NCBI RefSeq assembly: GCF_028389875.1
Contig: NC_084674.1
Location: 11,875,501 to 11,939,500, forward strand
Source of the DNA: Rhea pennata
Taxonomy: Eukaryota > Chordata > Aves > Rheiformes > Rheidae
Length of the DNA stretch: 64,000 nt
Direction of reading: 5' to 3'
In this document: piece after piece, positions 48,672 through 59,277 of the stretch
Layout of the letters: each line of letters starts with the position of its first letter
How positions within the stretch are numbered: the first letter of the stretch is position 1
Translations under genes and position numbers: made by a program
Notes under the pieces: model-generated
What the model was told of the DNA's origin: nothing
The model's database searches: none
What the model saw: only the letters and a program-made list of their open reading frames with translations

Positions 48672-51600
48672 CTAAGCAGTGTCAAAACAAGACTCTGCAC
48701 ATGACCTGGCTCTCATTCATCCCCAGCTGCTAGGAAGAGGAGAACCAAAGGGATCAGAGGCAGGCTATCTCTGCAGCTGAAGAAGAATAGCAGATTCATA
48801 TTTACATGTCAAATTTCAACAAATTTTTTTTCAGGAGAATGTCTTTGCAGTCTCACATTGGAGAGTCAGCAAAGGGTGGTTTTGATAGTGCCAGGGCATC
48901 CAATTGTTATACAACATTTTTTCCTAGCAGTGATTAAGAGACAATGCTGCTCATTATTATGACTAATGCTTAAAGATTCCTTCTGGGCCTGAGCAGTGTC
49001 CTATTAACTTTCTAGGAGCCTGAGGGGGCTGTCACAGCTGAACCTAGACTTTGCTCTGGATGGCAGAGCACTCTTCAAGCGTGCTTTCTCAAAGGGATTA
49101 GCACAGCATTTCATTCAGCTTTTTCATCAGATTTCCTTTTCCAGCTCAGTATCTACTGTACACACAGGTCAAGTTTTGATCTCCCATGGAGCTTTTTTCC
49201 CCTCCTTCTGTCTTCAAAATGAGAAGCCATGGACCAAGTTACTCTTGTCAAAAACATTCCTTCAGTCTGCTGATTCCAGTTTATTACTGTTCTTTTTAGC
49301 ACTTGCCCAGTGGGTGGGTTTTTATTCAGCATTGTTAGTTTGGTACTGTTTGCAAGATTTTCTCAAAGAGATGATGCCTCAGAATTGGTACACTTAGATT
49401 TGCACAAACACACTGATGCAGAATCAGCAGCGCTTCAATTTGTGATTAGAAGGCTGAGGTATGAGAAAAGTATACCTGGTTGGTCTGATTGTCATATTTC
49501 ACATATATTCTTAGTTCTTAAAATTAGAAAAGGTTTTTTTTACTAAATAAGCAGAGTTACTTTTAGAGTTACACAACCTGAACAATTTACTTGGACTGCC
49601 AAATTAATAGTAATGCAAGTTTTCCAACACACAGGTAGATGACCACCTCTATCTTACATTATGCATGGAGCCTTTCTGTCTAGTATCAGCTGTAGGCATG
49701 GTAGCTCTGGAGATTAAATCTCCCCTCCATCAGATCGAGCCCATTTTAATCAAAATAATTCTGCCTGTCTGTATTGGTGCTTGTTTTTACTGTCAGTGGT
49801 AATACTGACCAAAGTAGTGTAACACTCCCTGGAAGTTTTCTGCAGAGGTACAGCATAACACACACATGCACTGCATTCCTATCATTTGGGGGAAATGTGG
49901 GGAGCAGTTCTTTTTAGCATAGAGAACACTACCCTATTAAGGTAATTTGTCAGATGTCATCGTAGGACTCTTCCTCACCTTCAATAAGAAAGGGCATGGA
50001 CTAACCTCCCTATTGTAGATATGTTTCTCTTAACACACTGATGTGAATGATAGGAACGTCTCTCCTTGTTCCACAAAAGCATCATGTACACATCAGTCTG
50101 CCATGAAAGCTGAGACTCTCTACAGCTGCATGCCATTTTCTTATCTCATTATCTCAATACACCAAACATTCATGTGACTACACATCTGTGAATGTTTCCA
50201 CAGACTTGAGTCATGCACAGGTAGGGTCATACCTACATTGACAATAATACTGAAACCAACCTATTAGGTCAGTGTTCATCTCAACCAGCACAAGCTCTCT
50301 AGTGTAGGTCACTGATCCAAAACATCTCTTAAGTCATGGAGGAGAAATAGATACCTCTAGAGGGCAAGTCACCTCATTTCTCAGGCATCTATGTGAAGCT
50401 GTGATTAATCATTTCCTAGAAGTCCCACTCTTTCTCCACTGACTGTAGAGGAAGCCTAGAAAAGACACAACTTTCAGGTGGCTAAACTGAGGTGCAGTTA
50501 CGCAGGCCTGAGTGTGCAAGTCAGAATAGAAACAACTGCATTTGGGGACCTTCTGCTGGCAGCAGTGTGTTCCCAGGTGAAAAGAACATTGCATCTGACA
50601 TTGGCATGTTAGGAACAAAACTCTTGGAACAAGGTAAATGTCTGCTTATCCATCTGTATCCCCTTTGAATTGTTTTTCTTTTGCTATGCAGAGTATTGGC
50701 AAGATGCACTGAGAAGTAACCAGACCATACAAAAGAGGAGAGGTAGAATCAAGGTCTGATTTCACTCGGCAGACTGTTCTAGTTTCCACACAGATAGGCT
50801 GTATTTTTAAACACTTTTTTTATTCTCCACTGCTCTCCAGTGCTCCTTGACTTTAGTGTGTATCTAATATTACACATGATTTTGGTTACTACACCATGAC
50901 TCTGCTGTCAAATACAAGAGTTCATGCACAGATTTTTAGGCACTATGAGACTGAAAACTAATCCTCTGTTACTGCAGTTTATTCTCATCACAAACATTTC
51001 CTTGTGGCAAACCTGCTTAGAGTAGGCACAGGCCTGGAGAGTGGGCCACCATGAAACACTATGGAATACAGGGCACATTAGGTGAGCTGACCCACAACTC
51101 TGTTGAGCAGTGCTGCTCTTTAATGAAAGGTTATGAAATCAGAGAAAAGGTTGTGTGCAGGCGGTCTGTGCTGGCAAATAAGATCCAATGGAAAGAGAGT
51201 ACAAAAGAGCAGAAACATAGGATGTGCTGTGCATAGAAATTTTAAGCAGTATCACAGCCCATATGGTCCCAGGGAGAGGAGTGTTTGCAGCCTGAGCATT
51301 TGGCCAACTGTAACCTTGATGTAGACTGTCAAAAGGGTAGGAGAGCTTCAAAAGCACAGGCTGACAATGGACATGAATAAATATAGATGACAGAGGACAA
51401 AGTTAGGTATGCTGGCAACTGAATTCCAAGTTGAGGATAAGGAAATTTGTCCAAAAGGAGAAATGAAGTGATACATTGTTGGAAATAGCAACCTCCCAAA
51501 CAGGTGCCAGACGGAATCTGAGGTGTGAAGCCTGTCAGGATACTCAGGAAATGTCTACACTAAGGCAAATTTGGACTTGTTCTGGCTGTATTCCAGACTG

Positions 51601-53111
51601 ACTGGGTGCAAACTGCCTTGATCCAGAGGTTGTACAGCCGTGTTAGTGCCTCTATACCTCAGTTACTTCCTAGCACATTCCATTGAAGTGTTAATGAGGC
51701 AATTAATTTGGGCAGAACACCCCATAATACAGCTGTAGAATTCAGAGATGAGGCTGAGTGAGCTCTATCTACCTGTTCCCATGTGGACAGACATGGTCTC
51801 CAGCTTGCTACAGTTCCTGCAGCTATTATCATATGTATATTTATCTGCACAGATGTTGCCATATCAAATAGAATTTAACAGTAGCTTACATGTAAGCACA
51901 CATAGCCTTGAGATGCAGATAAACCAGCTAAATAAGACATGCCTCAAGTGAAATGGGAGCCATGTTATTTTAAATGCAAGCCTGACAGGAATATATCTTT
52001 CCACAAAATATATTAGTTTTAGAGAACTGTAGCAATTGAAAAAATTTTAAAAATACTTAATTTCATGATCCCACAGGGGGAGAATAAAAACAAAATGAGG
52101 GAAAAGACCTTTGATCAGAAGATTGTAATCTAGAAACAAAATAGGAGGGAACAATAATAATACTCATGAGTTACTTCTACAGTAGTTGGTTCTTTTCATA
52201 GGCTTCTACCTCTCATTTGCCTTTACTGCATGTGACAGTAGTCACTTACGTTTGCAGACCTCTGCGGAAGACATGGGTTTACCTCTATCTCGGTAATACC
52301 CCGGTTTGCACCTTTGACACCGATGTCCCTCTGTGTTATGCTTGCAGTTATCGCAGACTCCACCACTGCGCTTTCCTGATGCCAGCCAAACACTCAGATC
52401 AAAGTGGCAGCTATCAGCATGGTTGTGGCAGCGACATTCTAGGAGGAAACAGGAAAATATATTTCAGATGTATGTAATAGGCACAGCAATACTATTTATA
52501 TGGTATCATTTTCCTACTGTGAATCATGGAACTGTATCTGAATGTAATTTATTTCCTCTACCTTGATTTTCCTTGATGATCTTTGATTTTTGTAAAAGCT
52601 AGAAATTTCAATACAGAGTGAGTCCTAGCAGGGACTGGGAAACTTAGATAGTTGTGAACTGTATGGTATTCTGATACTGAGACCAACAAACCTGATGGTA
52701 TCCTGGGCTTTATGCAAAACCCTGAAATATTAAAATGCCCAAGGAGATGTAACTGTGTGAAGACCAGATTTCTGCCATGTAAATTCTACTTTCAAGTAGT
52801 CCAAATGGATCAGCTTTAGTAAAACAAAGTGCATGCTAGAACAACTGTAAGTAACCAGCAGTTTATTCCAAATCTGCTGTAATGGCACCATTAATGTAAA
52901 TTGAAGTCTGTTGTAGGGCTTTGCCTCCTTAAGTGGCAATTGTTTGTCCTGAAATCCTGGATTAGCAAACTCCCTCTCACTTACTTCTGCATTCATTTGG
53001 TGCACCTGTTTTTCCATCTCCTGGTTTCCAAGGCTGGTCATTATATAGTGGTGCACATTTCTCACAGTGGTCCCCTGCTGTGTTGTGTCTGCACACACAC
53101 TTCCCATGGAC
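38251..53111 (-). CDS. Netrin-4-like gene, C-terminal seven exons (5' end outside window)
   Basis: A secreted laminin-related netrin of the netrin-4 type; family members act in basement membranes, with netrin-4 binding laminin gamma chains. Exons in transcript order are 52985-53111, 52250-52438, 44239-44452, 43348-43484, 42267-42335, 40909-41079 and 38251-38387, which join in frame to 1044 nt (347 codons plus TAA). The order is three laminin-type EGF repeats (the first partial), a linker with EWKWNGHEQGFSAL, and a C-terminal NTR/C345C module containing ILSAHDKGTH, YPESWTNRGCTCPIL and YLIAGQED. Netrin-4 is about 628 aa in human, so the signal peptide, laminin N-terminal domain and start of repeat 1 (roughly 280 aa) lie beyond 64000. 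Human NTN4 is at 12q22 beside other genes, so this is more likely a paralogue (netrin-4-like) than NTN4. Family certain; orthology inferred. Confidence 0.92.
38394..38492. repeat. (AG)n/(CT)n microsatellite with A13/T13 at the last-exon acceptor
   Basis: On the minus strand this reads (CT)~43 with one interruption, then T13, then AACTAG and the last netrin-4-like exon. It is in effect the polypyrimidine tract of that intron. Confidence 0.95.
38842..38863. repeat. T22 tract
   Basis: Homopolymer in the last netrin-4-like intron, following a CCCCCCC stretch. Confidence 0.85.
39240..39273. repeat. 14-bp inverted repeat with one wobble
   Basis: ATAGATATGTGGAA pairs with TTCCACATGTCTAT across a 6-nt loop. 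It lies in the last intron of the netrin-4-like gene. Confidence 0.85.
40909..41079 (-). CDS. Netrin-4-like exon: NTR core
   Basis: Encodes 56 residues including ILSAHDKGTHAEVVVK and YPESWTNRGCTCPILTP. Acceptor TTCTGGCAG, donor G|GTAAGA. The hydrophobic/basic alternation is typical of the OB-like NTR fold. Confidence 0.96.
41558..41593. repeat. 11-bp inverted repeat
   Basis: CTTCCTTCCTG and CAGGAAGGAAG flank a 14-nt loop that itself begins with CAGGAAGG. It follows a (CAAA)n tract in a netrin-4-like intron. Confidence 0.85.
42267..42335 (-). CDS. Netrin-4-like exon: start of NTR module (69 nt)
   Basis: Encodes KCVCKERVLGSVADFCQMKY, matching the KCECKEQ...FCGMKY start of the netrin-4 NTR. 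Acceptor GCTAG, donor G|GTAAGT. It was found by following the reading phase of its neighbours. Confidence 0.92.
43348..43484 (-). CDS. Netrin-4-like exon: linker between EGF and NTR domains
   Basis: Encodes 45 residues of low family conservation, rich in Pro, Asn and acidic residues with an NES sequon, then the conserved EWKWNGHEQGFSALRHP. Acceptor CTACAG, donor G|GTACAA. Confidence 0.92.
44239..44452 (-). CDS. Netrin-4-like exon: laminin EGF repeat 3
   Basis: Encodes CSCQPMGSANATFS through GVAGPNCDRCLMGYWGFGE and CRPCDCARDCDQHTGNC. The GYWGFG and CRPCDC blocks are diagnostic of netrin-4. An Asn-Ala-Thr glycosylation sequon is present. Acceptor CTCCATAG, donor GG|GTAAAG. Confidence 0.96.
44682..44769 (+). 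repeat. 88-bp direct repeat, copy 1
   Basis: Runs from CACTTTCCCCTGCATCCTCA through CATTTGGTCCTCAA to AACAGTTTT. A second copy lies 1.32 kb to the right with only scattered substitutions. Both are in the intron between EGF repeats 2 and 3 of the netrin-4-like gene. Confidence 0.85.
45968..45991. repeat. Perfect 10-bp inverted repeat beside repeat copy 2
   Basis: ACTACAATGA and its exact complement are separated by GTGG, ending 11 nt before the second 88-bp copy. Confidence 0.9.
46003..46090 (+). repeat. 88-bp direct repeat, copy 2
   Basis: Runs from CACTTTCCTCTGCATCCTCA to AAATAGTTTT, about 85-90% identical by eye to copy 1. A perfect 10-bp hairpin (45968-45991) lies just before it. Confidence 0.85.
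48014..48044. repeat. (CA)n(TA)n microsatellite
   Basis: A run of about 8 CA units passes into about 6 TA units. Confidence 0.9.
48635..48668. repeat. T34 tract
   Basis: Homopolymer next to a CCCCCCTCC stretch; possibly the tail of a minus-strand retro-insertion, though no element body is recognisable. Confidence 0.9.
52250..52438 (-). CDS. Netrin-4-like exon: laminin EGF repeat 2
   Basis: Encodes CRCHNHADSCHFDLSVW through CKHNTEGHRCQRCKPGYYRD, with the eight-cysteine LE spacing. The acceptor is TCCTCCTAG; the donor splits a Pro codon (C|GTAAGT). Confidence 0.95.
52985..53111 (-). CDS. Netrin-4-like exon: laminin EGF repeat 1 (C-terminal part)
   Basis: Encodes VHGKCVCRHNTAGDHCEKC and PLYNDQPWKPGDGKTGAPNEC, the typical netrin LE1 end. 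The acceptor is CCCTGGCAG and the donor A|GTAAGT. Confidence 0.93.
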
Positions 53112-56100
53112 CTGCCAGGGGAAAGAAAATACATTAAAATAGCTAAAAGCGTTAACATGGTGGAGTGCCTGCCAGCCTCACAGGGATGTGGGGCTCCTGC
53201 ACAACTCCTTCCACAGCTGCCTGGCTCTCTTAAGAAACATACAGGGCTTGGAGCTTGAAAGTGTAGGCTTCATCTCCTCAGTCACTACTGATGGAGATTC
53301 TTCCCATCTCGTAATTCAAATGAATGTGGTAACTTCTTTTTCTCTGCCCAGATGGCTATTTCACTACTACATCAGGATGCAAACTGGAAAAGGAGACTCC
53401 AAGAGATGCTTGTGACTATAAGAAAGGCTTTACAGAATCCAGACTGCTCTAGTAACTGCTGGCAGGGGTATCACAGTACAGCACCAGGCAGCATCTAATG
53501 CACAGGAAGATAAGAGGTTTTGAACTTCTGTACAGAAATAGTATGGTATAGTCAAAGTATCAAGTCCTGTCCATTCAAATTTGCAATGCTCATGTGTAAA
53601 GTAACTGGAGAACCTAGCATTCTCCAGTAGGCTGGGAATGTCTGTTCTTTCTTGGCCATATCTGGGCTATGTGGGGAAGTTGGTGGCTCCAACCTTTGCT
53701 TCTTCCCTGTAACTGTCCATTGCCAAAGGCTGTCATGTCCTCAGATCTGTCAGCTGAGCCAGATCAATAAAGGCCGGGCTATTTAAACTGTATAAGCTAA
53801 CACAGCTTATTTTGACTGACAAGTTCAGGGCAAGAGCACACAAAAAGCCTGAGCAGATAGTCACCTCCAAAGGCAGTGACAAATACAGATTCTTGACTAG
53901 CACAATTGCAACCATAGGAGAAGACAGTCTAACAGAAGATGTTTGACTGTCTTATTTGACATTAACAGTGATCTGGAAGAGAGAGTAAATACAGGGTCAT
54001 AAATTCATCATGGATTAGTTAATTATAATTTGCTAAAAGAGCAAGTAATCCAGGTCTCCTAGCATAATTAAAAATGTCAAAAATAACTATTAAACCTGGA
54101 AAAATAACTTGTATACCTTCAGAAAAACAATCTGAACCATGCCTGTTCTGTGAAAGGAAGGAGCTGAGAAAGCACAGATGTTTGAAGAGACCTAGGTACA
54201 ATAGGCGCCTACTGACTTGCTTATGAATATGCAATGAATAGATAGGCAGAAGATGGCCAATGAAATCTTGGGCTATGTAAAAGCACTGTGATACAAAGCG
54301 GAAAGGAAATAGTTACTTATTTCTTGCAAACAACTACATGCAAGACTGTTCCGTTCTGAACATCTTGTTATGTGATAAGTGAGAAATTGGAAGATGTTCA
54401 ACAAAAAGCAGTAAAAAGTTGGCACAGCTGACAGATGGGGCTAAACCAGAAGAACTGAGTATATACGTCCAACTAAACTAGGAAATGGTAAACATTCACA
54501 AAATATTTGAGTGGGAAAACAAAGAAAGAGCTGCAAAAAGTTCAACCAAAGCTGTCTGAATAGTGTGATTTTTCCCTGTGACTATCTTGAAGATCCTGAA
54601 AATTCACTTGAAAAGATACTTGCTTCCTCTGTGCTTACCTGCCCTCACTGAGACCATAATAAATTAATCTTACCCATGGAAATGTTCTAATGTATGTCAG
54701 TTTTGGAATCTATCATTCACACCAGCAACCTTGGAAACAGAGCTAGTCCAGCCTTGAAATGGAAAGGTACTCTTGAAATTGGTTCTCTTCTCACATCATT
54801 TCACGCATCAGAAAGATAACAGCTTTGTCTACTCTAAACTCTGAGACACAAGATTCTGAAATATATAGCTACATCCAAGAAGTGTTATACTAGAGTTTTT
54901 TTCCTAGTTAAGAAAAGGGATTCTCATATTTGTTTGCAGTGTCTCACAGAGAAAGGAGAGTCCCATGAGATATTCTTTGAAGAAACATCCAGCATAGGGA
55001 GTTGGAGAAGAAAGGTGGGGCCATAGATGACAATCTTGTTCTACACTCATTACAGGAGAAGCTGCCAATTAATGGCATGCATTTCATGCTGAGACACTTG
55101 TACTAGAGCAGGCAATCCAAAGTAGTCAAGGGCTAAAGACTTCCCCTCCCTTGATGCCCTGTTCAGGACACTAAGCTCTGTAACCACTGTCACAGCCCTG
55201 GCCCATTGCATGCTATACAAAAAGCAGAGGCTGAGATTTCATTTTGACTAGAGTGTGAATTGAATCTAATCCTTTAATCTCATCACTAATGTGAGTTATG
55301 TTTCTCTATAGTCTTTCCTGAAAGTCAGACTTTCCCTTTGCAGTTCTGTCCTCTCCCCCCATATTGCATTGCAGGTAAGCTGGGATCAAGAGAGAAACAT
55401 TAAAAAGAGCAATTGCCTGAATGTTCTCCCCTGCCCCCAAACCCATTTCCCTGCAGCAATTTGCTCTCCAGTCCCCTGGTTTCTAATCCTCCCAGACCAG
55501 ATATTTCATGTAGCTAGCAAAGGGAATAGGCTGCAGCTGATGCCATTGCCCCTCTATGGCCAGCTGGCAGATTTGCTGCTGCACAGAGCAGTTGGCTGCC
55601 TCCTCACGGAAGACTGAACAGAGGCTTCAGGGTATGCATTTCTCTGTCAGAGCTGAGCACCAGTAAACCTCAGGAGGATACAGCATGCAGCACACTACGT
55701 GATGCCTCTCCAGCTCTGTGTGCAACTCGGTTGTCCGCGTTCAAAGCGCTAAACTGGATGACAAATTACAGAAACAAAGGAAAATATTAATATCTTGAGG
55801 GTGTTGAGCTTCTTCCCATTTAGTCTTGGCTTTTAAGACTTACAAGTTTCTCCTGTATAAACACAGTGAGTGACCTAAAAGCAGCAAGTCCTTTGCAGAA
55901 GCCATAGAAGAAAGGGAGAATGACCAAGAGTAGAGAAAAAATAAAATGAGGTAAAAATCCAGAACTGCAGATCTTAATGTCCCTAGACTTCAGATAGTAT
56001 CTGTATTTTACAGTTCATCCCAGAATGGACAAGAATAAAAATGTTGGTCTCAGTCATTTTTTGAGGAAAGTGTGTATTCCAGTGCAAGATTGGCCGCTTT

Positions 56101-57564
56101 TAAAACTCATTCAAACTATACATTTACTATGTACAAAAAAAGGAATGTTGAAGTTGTACAGTGAAAGCCTTCTAAAGCTGAAAAATGGCAGAATTAAGCC
56201 ATACAATCTTTCTTTAGCCTTGAGTGACTGATCAAATATTCATTATTCCACAGCACAGATGGTGTGAACACTCATGAGTAATTATTCAGAGAGTAAATAG
56301 GAAAATTCAGTGAGGAAGGAAGAATCAAGTTGTTCTTTGGTGGTAAGTAGATGCATAAATTTAGCTGTTGCCCACTGGTTTGTTTTGTTACAAGTTGTAG
56401 TTTGCAAAGACTATGAAGGGATCACATGTTGAGTAGGGCAAAGGTATAAAGGAAATTTCCTGCCAATGATTCCTGCTATTGAACAAATTACCACCAAATC
56501 TATATGTAAAAAGATGACTGGCTTGGACAACTGACTTGAAAAGCCAAACAACCAGCAAACAGGAGAGCTATTGAACCGGCAGAAGTAAACATGGGAGTTG
56601 GCATGGAATTTTATAGGGAGCATTGGAAGGTCTGAGGAATACCCTTTTCCTGTACAGGTAAAGACAAGGAAAAGAAAGTACAAATCGATTTTGGGGGGCA
56701 ATGGTGGAAGATAATGGAAGAGAAAGCCAATCTACAATGTGTATTATCTATGGCAAGTTAATTCACGGAAGCCGTTAATTCATGGAGAATTGTCTCACAT
56801 CATTCATAGGAAAAAACAGATGAAAAGAGCACAATATGAAGTGACAGTGAGGTACAGAGCAGCTTGGAGAGGAGGAGAAGAGAGAAGAGGCAGATAGACA
56901 CCCCAGGTGAAGTACAGATAAGAAAGGTCAGTCACGGACATAAGTGGCCATAGCAGAAAGATCATTTAGCAGCAGAGAAATTGAGCTGTGGGAAGAGGCC
57001 TGTTGCACAGAAGCAGAAAGTGAAATAAGGATACAAGAGGAGGGAGTAAATAACGAGAAAAGAACAATTTGTTCTGTTAGAAAGGAAGAGATAGGGAAGG
57101 CAGCCAGGGATTGGAGTCCAGGAAGGAACAAGAATGATATATAGGAAGTTGTAAGATAAAATAGGAAATAAGATAGCTGCTTAGGGAAGAGAAGAAGGTG
57201 AGAATTAAAGAAAGCCACAACACCAATAACAGGAGAACAGATGTGTCTGAGTTATTCTTTCTAAAATAAGTGAACAAACTTCTCAAAAGTGGGTCCCCAA
57301 AACAGAAGTTTCTGCTCTTTGCCAAATGCAAGATGCACTGGATTACACTGAAACAGATTAGAGATGATCAAGCCAAGGCAGAGAAGATAGTCAAAGAAAT
57401 GCAGATTCAGAAATGAACCACCCTTTTTTTCTACACTGTAGAAAGCAGGGTAGAAGTACAAGTAGATAATGATGATTAAGGTTATTACTGTCCAGGAACA
57501 GCAAGCGCTAGCTGCTCCCTAAGGAATGGGGAGCTAGGAACCAAGAGACATCCCAGTACAGGCT

Positions 57565-57975
57565 ATGTCCTCACTGATGGGGCATCATCTCATAGGACCT
57601 GAGCAGGGAGCCAGTAACAAGGTCCACAAACAGTCCCAGACACTGCCAGGGAATGGATCAGGGCAAAATCTGGACTCCATTGAGGGATCCCAGTCAAAAG
57701 CAGCAGGAGACACTCCTGGAGGCAAGGTTACAAAATTGATCCAAAGTTCATCAGGAGACTTGAACAGAACTACAAACAAGATACAACATATATCTGAGGA
57801 GCAATATATATCAGGAGAGAAGCTACCCACAGCATGTAGCCAAGGTCTATCCAGGAGGCAGGACCAGAAACAGGACTACAGACAGGCACACCTACCCCAC
57901 AGTTCAAAAGACACTAAAGCCTCAGGGCAGAGCTTAAATAGGGCCCAGACCTATGGGCAGAGAGTGTGGGTGTAA
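57565..57975 (+). other. Unclassified open stretch, possible old repeat
   Basis: A 136-codon open frame rich in Ser, Gln and Gly, GC-richer than its surroundings, followed by AATAAA at 58032-58037. It resembles no family I know. It may be a fragment of an old LTR or other dispersed repeat; a real protein is unlikely since it lies inside another gene's intron and has no visible splice context. Confidence 0.2.
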
Positions 57976-58160
57976 GTCCCAGGTGAGGCTGGTCAGGATC
58001 ATTAAATACCTATTAGTGCCCTCAGGGCCCCAATAAAGGTTTCTTGATTAGCACTGGGTTGATCTCATTGGAAGGTTTAGGATATCTGACTGCTGGGAGG
58101 TATTTAAGGAAACAAATGATTTAGCTCTCTGGGCTTGAAGCTAGCATACCACGTGGGGGG

Positions 58161-58191
58161 AACGAACGAACGAACGAACGAACGAACGAAC
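58161..58191. repeat. (AACG)n tetranucleotide repeat
   Basis: Nearly eight perfect AACG units directly after a CACGTGGGGGG sequence. CpG-containing tetranucleotide repeats are uncommon in AT-rich introns. Confidence 0.95.
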
Positions 58192-59252
58192 TGGAGAGTA
58201 AGATGTGAGGCAGAGGCTTACATCAGATTCCCTTAAAAAACCTAACTAGTTTTCAGCTGAAGCCTGACTGGTTTATGATAGGAGTTTGTATAAAGCAGTT
58301 ACTGAGACAGCAGGGAAAAGATTGAGTGGAAAAAGATTTTGGTTTTTGGTTTCTCTAATATTTCACTTTATCCTGATTGTTCAGTATGTGTCACTCTGCC
58401 TCATTCAATGTATGCTATTCCTTAGATACAAAAGTGTATAGGCCTGCGTGAACTTTTCCATAGTGCCTGCTGCTGTAGTACTTGAGTACTTCAGAAATAT
58501 TAAGGAATTTATTTTCATGACACCTCCCTTCATCTGCTTCTCCTCATTGCTCTGCTAACTTTAGATGTCTCTAAGGATCATTCCCATTTGTTGTAACATG
58601 ATTGCATTGAGAGCTCAGCTGCTTTGACAAATTTGTCTGAAACCAGATGATACCTTCCAAAGTTATTACAGGGGGCCTATGGATCAGAAAAATAGATGCA
58701 TTGGCAGACAGGCAGACTGTGTCATCATATAAACATCCTAATTTCATAAAGCCAGTTTTAAGTATGTTCTGTGTATATAATCTGCAATAGTTTATGTTCT
58801 TGCAGTCCTGCTTTCAGAATGCCTTCAGCCAGGGTTACTTGTGTCGTTGCTGATGCATGCTATGAGCACAATGAAAAGAGTTACTCCAAATACTAATGTT
58901 GTGTCTCCATCAGACTTTCATTTTTCTGATTAACTTTTGCAGAGGTTAAAAGTTTACAGGCTGATATACTAGCAGTCTGAGGATATTATTAGTCTAGGAA
59001 AGGAACACAAATATATGCTACATATTTTATACTATATTCTCAATCTCCATCATACTGAATTTAAAGCTCTGCTTCTGGGCTTTGGTATGGCAGCTATATT
59101 CTCAGATTGTGGTTTCATGATCCAAAGTTGATTTAAGACATTTCTGCTTTCCTTATCATTTTTTTCCTGTGCTACCACCTTCTATATCGTGTATTAAGTC
59201 ATGTGTAAACTGGGCTGTGAAACTTAACTATGTTAAAAAAAAATCACTCTGC

Positions 59253-59277
59253 TTTTTTTTTTTTTTTTTTTTTTTTT
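59253..59277. repeat. T25 tract
   Basis: Read on the minus strand it is a poly(A) that follows about 500 nt containing an 88-codon open frame (59513-59779). That could be an old retrocopy, but its source gene is not recognised. Confidence 0.85.

Larger units (their letters stand above)
44453..52249 (-). other. Netrin-4-like intron between EGF repeats 2 and 3
   Basis: A 7.8-kb intron holding the duplicated 88-bp segment, a (CA)n(TA)n run at 48014-48044 and T34 at 48635-48668. No further exon was found, and the flanking exons already join in phase. Confidence 0.7.

Noticed and set aside
55880-55903. Minus-strand GFCKGLA frame considered as the missing CxCNGHA start of EGF repeat 1
   Set aside because: It lacks the first cysteine and histidine of the motif, and no laminin N-terminal sequence precedes it.
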